Below, one piece after another: positions 8,135-14,692 of a DNA stretch of 28,116 nt. The stretch comes from Syntrophobacterales bacterium (GTDB taxonomy: Bacteria; Desulfobacterota; Desulfobaccia; Desulfobaccales; 0-14-0-80-60-11), in the NCBI GenBank assembly GCA_023229795.1, contig JALNYP010000050.1, positions 1 to 28,116 of the forward strand, in the 5' to 3' direction. Below the pieces are notes generated by a model. The model searched no databases and was not told where the DNA came from. It saw nothing but the letters and a program-made list of their open reading frames with translations. Within the stretch, counting starts at the first letter, position 1. Every line of letters starts with the position of its first letter. Position numbers and translations under genes: made by a program.

Positions 8135-8287
8135 ATGAACCCCTGCATTTTTATGATGCTTGGCACCATCCTGGGATTAAAGCGCATCTGTCCCCGATGC
8201 AAAAAAGTTCAAATTGTCTCTCCAGATAAAAGGCAGGATACGGTGCCCTGCAAGTTCTGTGGAGCTGATCTTTCGCCGAAAAACTGA
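8135..8287 (+). CDS. Small zinc-ribbon-like protein (50 residues)
   Basis: A 50-codon frame, ATG to TGA, with AGAGG a few bases ahead of the start. The product has two Cys pairs, CPRC at residues 19-22 and CKFC at 39-42, separated by 16 residues, in a Lys/Arg-rich context. This is the usual layout of a rubredoxin-like or zinc-ribbon knuckle pair that binds one Zn2+. The first ~15 residues (MNPCIFMMLGTILGL) are hydrophobic. No catalytic domain is present, so a structural, nucleic-acid-binding or protein-binding role is possible. It stands 147 bp upstream of the UspA gene on the same strand. I do not recognise a named family; coding status rests on the Cys pattern and ribosome site. Confidence 0.55.
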   Translation: MNPCIFMMLGTILGLKRICPRCKKVQIVSPDKRQDTVPCKFCGADLSPKN

Positions 8288-8434
8288 ACAGAGAAGCCAA
8301 CGCAAGTACGGGATACTCAAAGACCGGCGAACATATTCGGAGATCATGCCGGCGATAAAGGTCCGATAGTTTGTCGGTTTGGGAACTAACCGGACTAAAA
8401 CTGCTCCTTTGGAGCATTGCCAGGAGGGTGGAAC

Positions 8435-9388
8435 ATGATGACGCGGCCTTATCCTTTCACCCGCATTCTTATCCCCTATGACGGCAGCCCGTCGGCGAAA
8501 AAGGCTCTGGAGTGGGCGGCCCATTTGACCTGTGCCGGAGGGGATGAGGTTGAGCAGGTCACTCTGCTCAGGGTCATCGGCGGCGGCTACCTGGCCCGGC
8601 ACATCCAAAATGTGGACCTGCGCGTGACCCGCATGGACCAGGTTGCAGCCTGGCGCCGGATGCGACAGCACCATCTCGATCACGAGATTTTGCCGCTCTT
8701 GGAGGAAGGCAAGCGATCCTTACAGGAGAAAGGAGTAGTCGCTCCCATCGAGACCCGGGTTGCCGAGGGTAAGATCGGGGAAGAAATCATCGGCCTGGCC
8801 AGGGAGGAGGGGTATAACACCATCGTGATCGGTCGCCGGGGATTGTCCCCGGTAAAGGGGCTGCTCCTGGGAAGCGTGACCCGCCAGGTCTTGTCTCTGG
8901 CCCAGAAAATGACTATTTTTGTGTTGGGCCTGGAAACAGCCTTTAATCCGAAATGCCCCATTTCTCCACTCCTTCTCCCAGTAGACGGCTCTGAGCCGAG
9001 CCTGGAGGCGGTTCGCCGGGGAGCCGCACTGGCTCAGAGCTTCAAGGACGGCGAACCGCGGCTGACACTGCTCCATGTTATCGATTTTGTCTTACTGGAT
9101 ACGGCCTATGCTGAAGGAAACACCCTTTTAATAGAAGAAGGGGAGAAAATCCTGGCAACCAGCCGTCGCAGCCTCGAAGAGGCTGGGCTTCAGGATACGG
9201 TTGCCGAAAAACTGCTGGCCGGGCATCCCCCGAGAGTGATCGCCGAGGAAGCGGAGGAGGGCCAATATGCCCTAATCCTGATGGGGGCTCGGGGGCTATC
9301 TCCCCTAAAACAGTTGATCCTTGGCAGTGTCTCCAACGATGTGGTGTATTGTGTCTCCCGGTCCATTGTCGGAATTGTTTATCCCTGA
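8435..9388 (+). CDS. Tandem universal stress protein (UspA)
   Basis: 317-residue cytoplasmic protein with two Usp domains, roughly residues 6-155 and 165-317. Each ends in the ATP-binding signature G-2x-G-9x-G-S: GRRGLSPVKGLLLGS in the first, GARGLSPLKQLILGS in the second. The N-terminal strand RILIPYDGSPSAKKALEW is typical. The ATG at 8435 is chosen because AGGAGG sits 7 nt upstream; an in-frame TTG at 8417 lacks such a site. Tandem Usp proteins act in survival of stress or energy limitation, often by binding ATP. It is 78 bp upstream of the trehalose phosphatase on the same strand and may be the first gene of the trehalose/osmotic stress unit. Confidence 0.9.
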   Translation: MMTRPYPFTRILIPYDGSPSAKKALEWAAHLTCAGGDEVEQVTLLRVIGGGYLARHIQNVDLRVTRMDQVAAWRRMRQHHLDHEILPLLEEGKRSLQEKGVVAPIETRVAEGKIGEEIIGLAREEGYNTIVIGRRGLSPVKGLLLGSVTRQVLSLAQKMTIFVLGLETAFNPKCPISPLLLPVDGSEPSLEAVRRGAALAQSFKDGEPRLTLLHVIDFVLLDTAYAEGNTLLIEEGEKILATSRRSLEEAGLQDTVAEKLLAGHPPRVIAEEAEEGQYALILMGARGLSPLKQLILGSVSNDVVYCVSRSIVGIVYP

Positions 9389-9466
9389 GGCTCGTTGAGG
9401 ATAAGAAGGAACTGAAAATTCTCCTCCACCAGTTCACGAGTCCCTTGATAACGGTATAGGGAAAAT

Positions 9467-10258
9467 ATGACTGACTTTTACGCATCCCTCAGGTCAGAAA
9501 TACAGGCAAGGCGTCGGGGGCGGCCTCTGCTTCTCTCGCTGGACTATGACGGCACCCTGGTGGAAATCGCTCCGCGCCCGGAGTTGGCCCGGCCTACTCC
9601 GGAACTGCTGGAGTTGGTGAGGCGGCTTACGGCTCAGGGGGACCTGAAGGTGCTAGTGGTTTCGGGGCGTCCCTTGAGAGACTTGCAGGAACTGCTACCC
9701 GTCCCAGGTCTCAACTTTCTGGGGTCTCACGGCGGCGAGGCCTATATTTCCGGACGTCTCCATCCCTTGCAGGTTGGCGCAGCAGACGATGAAGAACTTT
9801 GCCGTTGGCGTAACCGGCTGGGGGAGAGACTGCAGCCATTCCGGGGATGGTGGATTGAGGACAAGCCTTTCGGTTTCGCGCTCCACTATCGGCAGGTGTC
9901 AGCAGAACATGCGTATGAATTCATTGGAATTTTAGGAGGGTGGCGGGAGCAGCTCCGGCACGAGGGACGCTTTCAGCTCCTGGCGGGGAAAAAAGTGCTG
10001 GAAATACTGCCGCTCGGAGTTAGTAAGGGAGCGGCAATACAGGAAATATTGTTATTGCCTGGATTTTTCGGGGTTTTTCCGATATATTTAGGCGACGATA
10101 TTACTGACGAAAGTGCTTTTCGCATTCTGCAAGGCCAGGGGCTGACCATCAAAGTGGGCCGCCCCGGAACTGAAACCGCGGCGTTCCACTTCCTTCCCGA
10201 TCCCGAAGCAGTGCAGCATTTCCTGGCCCTTCTTGCCGAACCCCTGGAGGACTCTTAA
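9467..10258 (+). CDS. otsB: Trehalose-6-phosphate phosphatase
   Basis: 263-residue HAD-superfamily phosphatase that converts trehalose 6-phosphate to trehalose and phosphate. Motif I is LSLDYDGTLVEIAPRP (nucleophile and acid Asp in DYDGT), motif II is VVSGRP, followed by GSHGGE, the conserved Lys region GKKVLEILPLGVSKGAAI, and motif IV YLGDDITDESAF for Mg2+. Length is normal for OtsB. The start ATG follows AGGGAAAAT. Its stop codon overlaps the next gene's start (TAATG at 10256-10260), showing translational coupling to the DUF5752 gene. With OtsA further down it completes the UDP-glucose/glucose-6-phosphate route to trehalose. Confidence 0.93.
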   Translation: MTDFYASLRSEIQARRRGRPLLLSLDYDGTLVEIAPRPELARPTPELLELVRRLTAQGDLKVLVVSGRPLRDLQELLPVPGLNFLGSHGGEAYISGRLHPLQVGAADDEELCRWRNRLGERLQPFRGWWIEDKPFGFALHYRQVSAEHAYEFIGILGGWREQLRHEGRFQLLAGKKVLEILPLGVSKGAAIQEILLLPGFFGVFPIYLGDDITDESAFRILQGQGLTIKVGRPGTETAAFHFLPDPEAVQHFLALLAEPLEDS

Positions 10259-10950
10259 TGGGAAAGATATTGGATAAAGTGGCCGAAAATCCCTTCTGGT
10301 TCCATGAATGCTTCCTGATGGCCATGCCCTTGGGCAAAAAGGTGCTGAATCTGAGGGAATTGATGGAAGGCCTGCGGGAGATGGAAGAATCAGTACTTTT
10401 CTATCATCTGATTCAATCCCGTCTGGCCCTGGACCAACCTGCGGTGGAATATCCCAACGACTTCGCCCTGTGGGCGGCCAGAGCTCTACAGGACAGCAAG
10501 TTAGCTGAAAAACTTAGCTCTTTTGATCCCTTTGAATATCAGAATCTGGGGCTAGTGCGCCAGGCGGTGGTGGACATCCTGGAGGAGTACCTCTGGGACC
10601 TGCCCTTCGTCCCTTGGGCCCGGCCCGGGTTTGAGTTTCACTTTTGTCAGGCCTCGTCCGTGGTCATGCATTCCCTGATTGCGGCTCAAACCTTGAAAGA
10701 ATTCTGCGGGGCACTCACCCAGGTGGGCCTGGATTCCATCTATTACCATTTCTTTGAAGCCCGCTGGCGGCTGGGGGAGTTGAAAAGTGACGATTTTTCT
10801 TTCTGGATTGAGACTAACTTCGGCTTGCCTGAGTTGGTCAAGGCCATCCGCGACGTTGATATCTATTTTTACAACCTGAAAGAATTGCGGGAGACCCTCT
10901 TGGGGTTAATTCACCAGCACCTGGGAGAACTCTGTGATCACCCTGGATGA
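10258..10950 (+). CDS. DUF5752 family protein
   Basis: 230 residues, largely helical, with no signal peptide and no membrane segment. Aromatic- and His-rich stretches stand out: ENPFWFHECFLMAMPLG at the N-terminus, PGFEFHFCQASSVVMHSL in the middle and SIYYHFFEARWR after it. I recognise it as the uncharacterised DUF5752 family, which is found beside trehalose genes in anaerobic bacteria. It overlaps otsB by one base and its 3' end overlaps the reconstructed start of the glycosyltransferase (GTG at 10934) by 17 nt, so all three are translated together. The tight coupling suggests a helper role in trehalose synthesis, for example as a partner of the phosphatase or the glycosyltransferase (inference); no catalytic motif is evident. 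Confidence 0.8.
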   Translation: MGKILDKVAENPFWFHECFLMAMPLGKKVLNLRELMEGLREMEESVLFYHLIQSRLALDQPAVEYPNDFALWAARALQDSKLAEKLSSFDPFEYQNLGLVRQAVVDILEEYLWDLPFVPWARPGFEFHFCQASSVVMHSLIAAQTLKEFCGALTQVGLDSIYYHFFEARWRLGELKSDDFSFWIETNFGLPELVKAIRDVDIYFYNLKELRETLLGLIHQHLGELCDHPG

Positions 10951-11058
10951 TTACGCCCCCATCGTGGGAGAGGAAGTGGTGGGCCAGCTTCGCCGTCTGG
11001 CCGAGCATCTGCAGGGTGGCGGTTTGTCCATATCAACTCCACCGCCATCGGCGGGGGG
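10934..11058 (+). pseudogene. Frameshifted N-terminal part of the TreT-like glycosyltransferase
   Basis: A GTG at 10934 with GGGAG upstream opens a frame beginning VITLDDYAPIVGEEVVG and continuing QLRRLAEHLQG, which is the expected N-terminus of the following glycosyltransferase. At about 11015-11017 (CAGGGTGG) the reading must shift by one base to continue as WRFVHINSTAIGGGVAEIL. Restoring one missing base gives a protein of about 407 residues, the normal family length. Either one base was lost in the assembly or the gene is truly frameshifted in this strain. Confidence 0.75.
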
Positions 11059-12156
11059 GTGGCGGAGATTCTGTCCTGGGCCGTGCCGCTGATGAACCAG
11101 TTGGGTCTGCAGACCACCTGGGAAGTCATTATGGGTGATCCCGCCTTTTTTGAGGTCACCAAGGCTTTCCACAACGGCCTGCAAGGCTTCAAAGTCAACT
11201 TGACTCGCGCCATGCTAGACCATTACCGCCAGGTCAACCTGGAGAATGCCCGGCGGTTTTCCTGGGAGGCGGATGTGGTGCTGGTGCACGACCCGCAGCC
11301 GGCCAGCTTGATTGAAGTGCTGCGTCCTCAAGCCCGGCGTTGGGTCTGGCGCTGTCACATAGACGCCTCCCGCCCCCAGTTGCCAGTGTGGCGGTTCTTG
11401 CGGGAGATCGTGAAACAATACGACGCCTCGGTCTTTTCCATGTCCCAGTTCGCCCAGAACCTGCCTCACCCCCAGTATCTCATCCGCCCTTCTATCGATC
11501 CTTTGAGTGAGAAAAACCGGGATTTGACGGAAGAAGAAATCCAGGCGGTGCTGCACCGTCTGGGGGTAGAGAAAGACAGGCCCTTGATCCTGCAAGTATC
11601 ACGGTTTGACTCCTTCAAGGACCCGGTAGGGGTGATCCAGGCCTTCCGCATGGTGCGGCGCCATACGCCCTGCAAACTGGTGCTGGCCGGAGGCGAAGCC
11701 ACGGACGATCCGGAAGGCCCCGAGATTTTGGCCCGAGTGCAGGAGGCCGCCCAGGACGAACCGGACATCCAGATCCTGTTGCTGCCCCCGGATGCGCACC
11801 ATGACATCAACGCTCTGCAACGGGCCGCGGACGTCATCGTGCAAAAATCCACCCGGGAGGGCTTCGGCCTCACGGTCACCGAGGCCATGTGGAAGGGGAA
11901 ACCCGTCATCGGCGGCGCGGTAGGGGGCATTGTCCTGCAACTGCGAGATTACAGCACCGGCTTTCTGGTGCACTCCCCCGAAGGCTGCGCCTTCCGCATC
12001 CGCTACCTGCTGCACCGCCCGGAGATGGCCCGCCGTATGGGGCAGACAGCTCAGGAGTTCGTCCGGACCCATTTTCTTATCACCCGCCATATCCGGGATT
12101 ATCTCACCCTGATGATCCTGCAAGACAATCCCGGCAGCCGGCTCATCGAACTTTAA
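11059..12156 (+). CDS. treT: TreT-like trehalose synthase, GT4 glycosyltransferase (N-terminus frameshifted)
   Basis: 365 residues in the intact frame from a GTG. It matches the GT4 family that makes trehalose directly from a nucleotide-activated glucose and glucose (trehalose glycosyltransferring synthase). The frame upstream of the GTG encodes the conserved HINSTAIGGG motif, and residues from MAEILSWAVPLMNQLG continue it, so translation from this GTG would lack the first beta strand and glycine-rich loop of the GT-B fold. Further motifs: the acceptor/hinge region RWVWRCHIDASRP, VSRFDSFKDPVGVIQAF, and the retaining GT4 E-x7-E signature EGFGLTVTE with GKPVIGGAVGGI after it. It lies between DUF5752 and otsA. 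Other GT4 sugar synthases are possible, but context and motifs favour trehalose. Activity depends on whether the frameshift near 11015 is real. Confidence 0.85.
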   Translation: MAEILSWAVPLMNQLGLQTTWEVIMGDPAFFEVTKAFHNGLQGFKVNLTRAMLDHYRQVNLENARRFSWEADVVLVHDPQPASLIEVLRPQARRWVWRCHIDASRPQLPVWRFLREIVKQYDASVFSMSQFAQNLPHPQYLIRPSIDPLSEKNRDLTEEEIQAVLHRLGVEKDRPLILQVSRFDSFKDPVGVIQAFRMVRRHTPCKLVLAGGEATDDPEGPEILARVQEAAQDEPDIQILLLPPDAHHDINALQRAADVIVQKSTREGFGLTVTEAMWKGKPVIGGAVGGIVLQLRDYSTGFLVHSPEGCAFRIRYLLHRPEMARRMGQTAQEFVRTHFLITRHIRDYLTLMILQDNPGSRLIEL

Positions 12157-12176
12157 CCTTAAGTAATGGGGAGTCC

Positions 12177-13658
12177 ATGGTTTGGAATAAGCAACGATTA
12201 AAGTCTCTGGTGGAGGAAAAGCTAAGCGATTACCAGATAATTATAGTGTCAAACCGCGAACCCTACATGCACATCTATCGAGGGGGTGAGATGGAGGTCA
12301 TCATGCCCGCCAGCGGCATGGCCATCGCCCTGGACTCCATGATGCAGGCTTGCGGTGGCACCTGGGTTGCCGCGGGCAGCGGCGAAGCCGACCGGGAGGC
12401 CTGCACCGATGGGGACGCGCTCATGGTGCCACCCGAGGCTCCTAAGTACAGATTGCGCCGTCTGTGGCTGACCCGCCAGGAAGAGAGAGATTATTATTAC
12501 GGCTTCTCTAATGAGGCCATGTGGCCCCTGTGCCACACGGCTTATACCCGGCCGCGCTTTGACTCCGGCCAGTGGGAGACCTACAAGTCCGTCAACCGCA
12601 AGTTTGCCGAGGTGGTCCTTTCCGAGGTGACCGATCCCCGGCGCACCATCGTCTTCATCCAGGACTACCATTTCGCCCTGTTGCCCCGGATGCTCAAAGA
12701 AGCGGAGCCCAATTTGGTGGTGTCGCAGTTCTGGCACATTCCCTGGCCAAACTATGAAATATTCCGCATCTGCCCCTGGGATCCGGAAATCCTGGATGGC
12801 CTCCTGGGAAACGACTTGTTGGGCTTCCACCTGCAATACCACTGCAACAATTTCTTCGATACCGTGGACCGCACCCTGGAAGCCCGGGTAGACCTGGAGA
12901 GTTTTTCCATCTTTCGCCAGGAAAAAGAAACCCGGGTGCGGCCGTTCCCCATCAGCATCGACTTTGATCGCTTCGAGGGCTGGGCGCAAGCGCCCCAAAC
13001 TGAGCAGCGCCTGCAGGAACTGCGGCATAACCTTAGGCTGAGCAACGTCAAAGTGGGTCTGGGAGTGGACCGTCTGGACTACACCAAGGGGATTCCGGAG
13101 CGCCTGGAAGGTCTCGACATCTTTTTCCGCAAATACCCCCAGTACCAGCAACGCTTCACCTTCGTTCAACTGGGGCCCCAGTCCCGCCTTCATATCCCCA
13201 GCTACAAGCAGCTCAACGCCCTGGTGGATTCCAAGCAGGAGGAGCTCAATTCGCAGTATGCCCAGGGGCGTTGGAAGCCGGTGATCGTCCTGAAGGGACA
13301 CTATTCCCAAGAAGAGGTGGTGGCCTTCTACCGTCTGGCGGACGTCATGGTGATCAATTCCCTCCATGATGGAATGAATTTAGTCGCGAAAGAATACGTA
13401 GCCAGCCGGCCGGATGGCGAAGGCGCCCTCCTCCTCAGTCCTTTCACCGGGGCCTCCCGGGAATTGACCAGTGCTTACACCGTTAACCCATATAATCCCG
13501 AAGAGATTGCCGATGCCATCTTCCAGGCCCTGGAAGACCCTCCCGAGGACAAGGCGGCGCGGCTGGCCGCCATGCGCTCCTGGGTCCGGGAACACAACAT
13601 TTTTCAATGGTCCGCGCATTTTCTTCAGGCCCTGGTACACCTGCCCAAAGAAGACTAA
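12177..13658 (+). CDS. otsA: Trehalose-6-phosphate synthase (GT20)
   Basis: 493-residue cytoplasmic GT-B enzyme that joins glucose from UDP-glucose to glucose 6-phosphate, giving trehalose 6-phosphate for OtsB. Family signs are VSNREPY near the N-terminus, FIQDYHFALLPRML, the LLGFHLQYHCNNF region, the donor-site GVDRLDYTKGIPERLEGL and HDGMNLVAKEYVASR near the C-terminus. I placed the start at the ATG at 12177, which follows GGGGAG at good spacing; an in-frame upstream extension to 11889 overlaps the glycosyltransferase gene and is out-of-frame shadow. The gap to treT is 20 bp, so it is cotranscribed. The N-terminal loop differs from the E. coli type, as in other anaerobe GT20 proteins. Length is normal. 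Confidence 0.93.
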   Translation: MVWNKQRLKSLVEEKLSDYQIIIVSNREPYMHIYRGGEMEVIMPASGMAIALDSMMQACGGTWVAAGSGEADREACTDGDALMVPPEAPKYRLRRLWLTRQEERDYYYGFSNEAMWPLCHTAYTRPRFDSGQWETYKSVNRKFAEVVLSEVTDPRRTIVFIQDYHFALLPRMLKEAEPNLVVSQFWHIPWPNYEIFRICPWDPEILDGLLGNDLLGFHLQYHCNNFFDTVDRTLEARVDLESFSIFRQEKETRVRPFPISIDFDRFEGWAQAPQTEQRLQELRHNLRLSNVKVGLGVDRLDYTKGIPERLEGLDIFFRKYPQYQQRFTFVQLGPQSRLHIPSYKQLNALVDSKQEELNSQYAQGRWKPVIVLKGHYSQEEVVAFYRLADVMVINSLHDGMNLVAKEYVASRPDGEGALLLSPFTGASRELTSAYTVNPYNPEEIADAIFQALEDPPEDKAARLAAMRSWVREHNIFQWSAHFLQALVHLPKED

Positions 13659-13721
13659 CAGGCTACCGGCTTCCGGGATAAATCGATGGGGCGAGGGTTT
13701 ATCATCCAGCAAATATCGTGA

Positions 13722-13829
13722 TTACCTGTTAAAACGGTAGCTTATCTTTCCATGGAAGTCGGCTGGGCCCCTGACATCCCTTCCCATAGAGGGGGGCTGG
13801 GCATCCTGGCCGGGGACACCCTGCGCTAG
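13722..13829 (+). pseudogene. Remnant of alpha-glucan phosphorylase (GT35), 5' part only
   Basis: A 35-codon open stretch encodes PVKTVAYLSMEVGW followed by APDIPSHRGG and LGILAGDTLR, then TAG. This is the highly conserved N-terminal segment of glycogen/maltodextrin-type phosphorylases (AYFSMEI...SGGLGVLAGDTLR). Full enzymes are 600-850 residues; here nothing recognisable follows the TAG, and the usual TYSGG has decayed to SHRGG. The upstream frame is closed by TGA at 13719, with the residues SSKYRDYLLKR in another frame. It sits directly after otsA, so the trehalose cluster probably once continued with a glucan phosphorylase gene. Confidence 0.75.
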
Positions 13830-13855
13830 GTTCCTCCAAAAGGCCCAATCTCAGC

Positions 13856-13876
13856 TATAGTTTCAATTAAACTATA
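13856..13876. repeat. Perfect 8 bp inverted repeat between the two gene remnants
   Basis: TATAGTTT and AAACTATA are separated by 5 bases (CAATT). It lies between the phosphorylase remnant and the transposase remnant, near the presumed recombination junction. It may be incidental, a small terminator-like hairpin, or part of a decayed element end. Confidence 0.45.
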
Positions 13877-14002
13877 ACGCTGATCCGGCTGATGGGACGC
13901 CAGAAAAGCGGCATCTCCATGCTGTCGAGGCAACGGATGTTGGAGATCAAGACCTACAAAACCGTGTGGACCATGGGCCACAAGATTCGCAAAGCACCTT
14001 AA
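13871..14002 (+). mobile_element. Remnant of an IS1595-family transposase
   Basis: An in-frame stretch of ~43 codons reads LIRLMGRQKSGISMLSRQR then MLEIKTYKTVWTMGHKIRKA before a TAA. This matches the linker/helix-turn-helix region of IS1595-family transposases (pattern: KxGISxxxLxRxLxxxYKTxWxMxHxIRxAM). The N-terminal zinc ribbon and the DDE-type catalytic domain are missing, and I see no terminal inverted repeats or target duplication. It lies antisense to the 3' end of the response regulator gene at 13947-14669, and so supplies that gene's final codons. Confidence 0.65.
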
Positions 14003-14669
14003 AGCCCCAATCGATACCCAGGGGGGTATAGGGCCGGCTGGTGACGCGATCCAGATTCTTCTGGGCCGGCTCATAAGAGGCCTTGAGGGCTAATGCGACC
14101 CGGTAATTTTTCTCGGCTTCCAGGCGATTGCTACGCGCTTCAAATAACCCCCCCAGGAGATTGAAGGCCTCCGGGCGGTCCGGATCTATCGATATGGCCT
14201 TGTGGGAATAGACCCGGGCCGCGTCGAATTCCCCTTTGCCGATGCGCTTTGAGGCCAGCTCGAGATAATTGTCATATTCCCGGTCTCGAGAGATTTCCTG
14301 GGAGGCTTGATCCAACAGGGAGGAAACCAGGCTGCGCACGTCCTCCGCATCAAAAGGCTTTTGCAGGAAATCCACCGCTCCCAGCTTCATGGCTTCCACC
14401 GCGGCCTCAATGGACCCATAGGCGGTGATGATAACCACCTTGACTTCGGGCCTGATCTCGGGGACTCGCCGCAGGACTTCCATGCCGTCGAGGCCGGGCA
14501 TACGCAAGTCTAGGAGCATCAGGGCGTAAGATTTTTCCGCCAGCTTTTTAAGGGCCTCTTCCCCATTGACCGCGGTCTCTACCGGGAGGTTCAGCTTCTC
14601 AAGGGCCAGGGAGAGGGTCAGGCGGATATTTTTTTCGTCATCCACAATCAACACCGACCTGTCACTCAT
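13947..14669 (-). CDS. Response regulator: REC domain plus TPR repeats, C-terminus altered
   Basis: 240 residues. Residues 3-120 are a receiver domain (VLIVDDE, phospho-acceptor Asp54 in LLDLRMPGLDG, Thr in VVIITAYGS, Lys in FLQKPF). Residues ~133-212 contain two TPR-like helical repeats (AARVYSHKAISIDPDRPEAF, AEKNYRVALALKASYEPA), so output is probably by protein contact, not DNA binding. The start ATG at 14669 is supported by AAGGGGGA ahead of it; an in-frame extension into the kinase gene is less likely. It lies 23 nt after the histidine kinase stop and forms a two-component operon with it. The last ~20 residues (GFKVLCESCGPWSTRFCRS) are read from antisense of an IS1595 transposase remnant, so the natural C-terminus is lost. 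Confidence 0.88.
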   Translation of the reverse strand: MSDRSVLIVDDEKNIRLTLSLALEKLNLPVETAVNGEEALKKLAEKSYALMLLDLRMPGLDGMEVLRRVPEIRPEVKVVIITAYGSIEAAVEAMKLGAVDFLQKPFDAEDVRSLVSSLLDQASQEISRDREYDNYLELASKRIGKGEFDAARVYSHKAISIDPDRPEAFNLLGGLFEARSNRLEAEKNYRVALALKASYEPAQKNLDRVTSRPYTPLGIDWGFKVLCESCGPWSTRFCRS

Positions 14670-14692
14670 GGTGGGGTCCCCCTTGGTTGGTA

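Noticed and set aside
11889..12176. In-frame upstream extension of otsA giving a 589-residue protein.
   Set aside because: The extension overlaps treT in another frame, is Pro/Arg-rich shadow sequence, and the ATG at 12177 has a good ribosome site.
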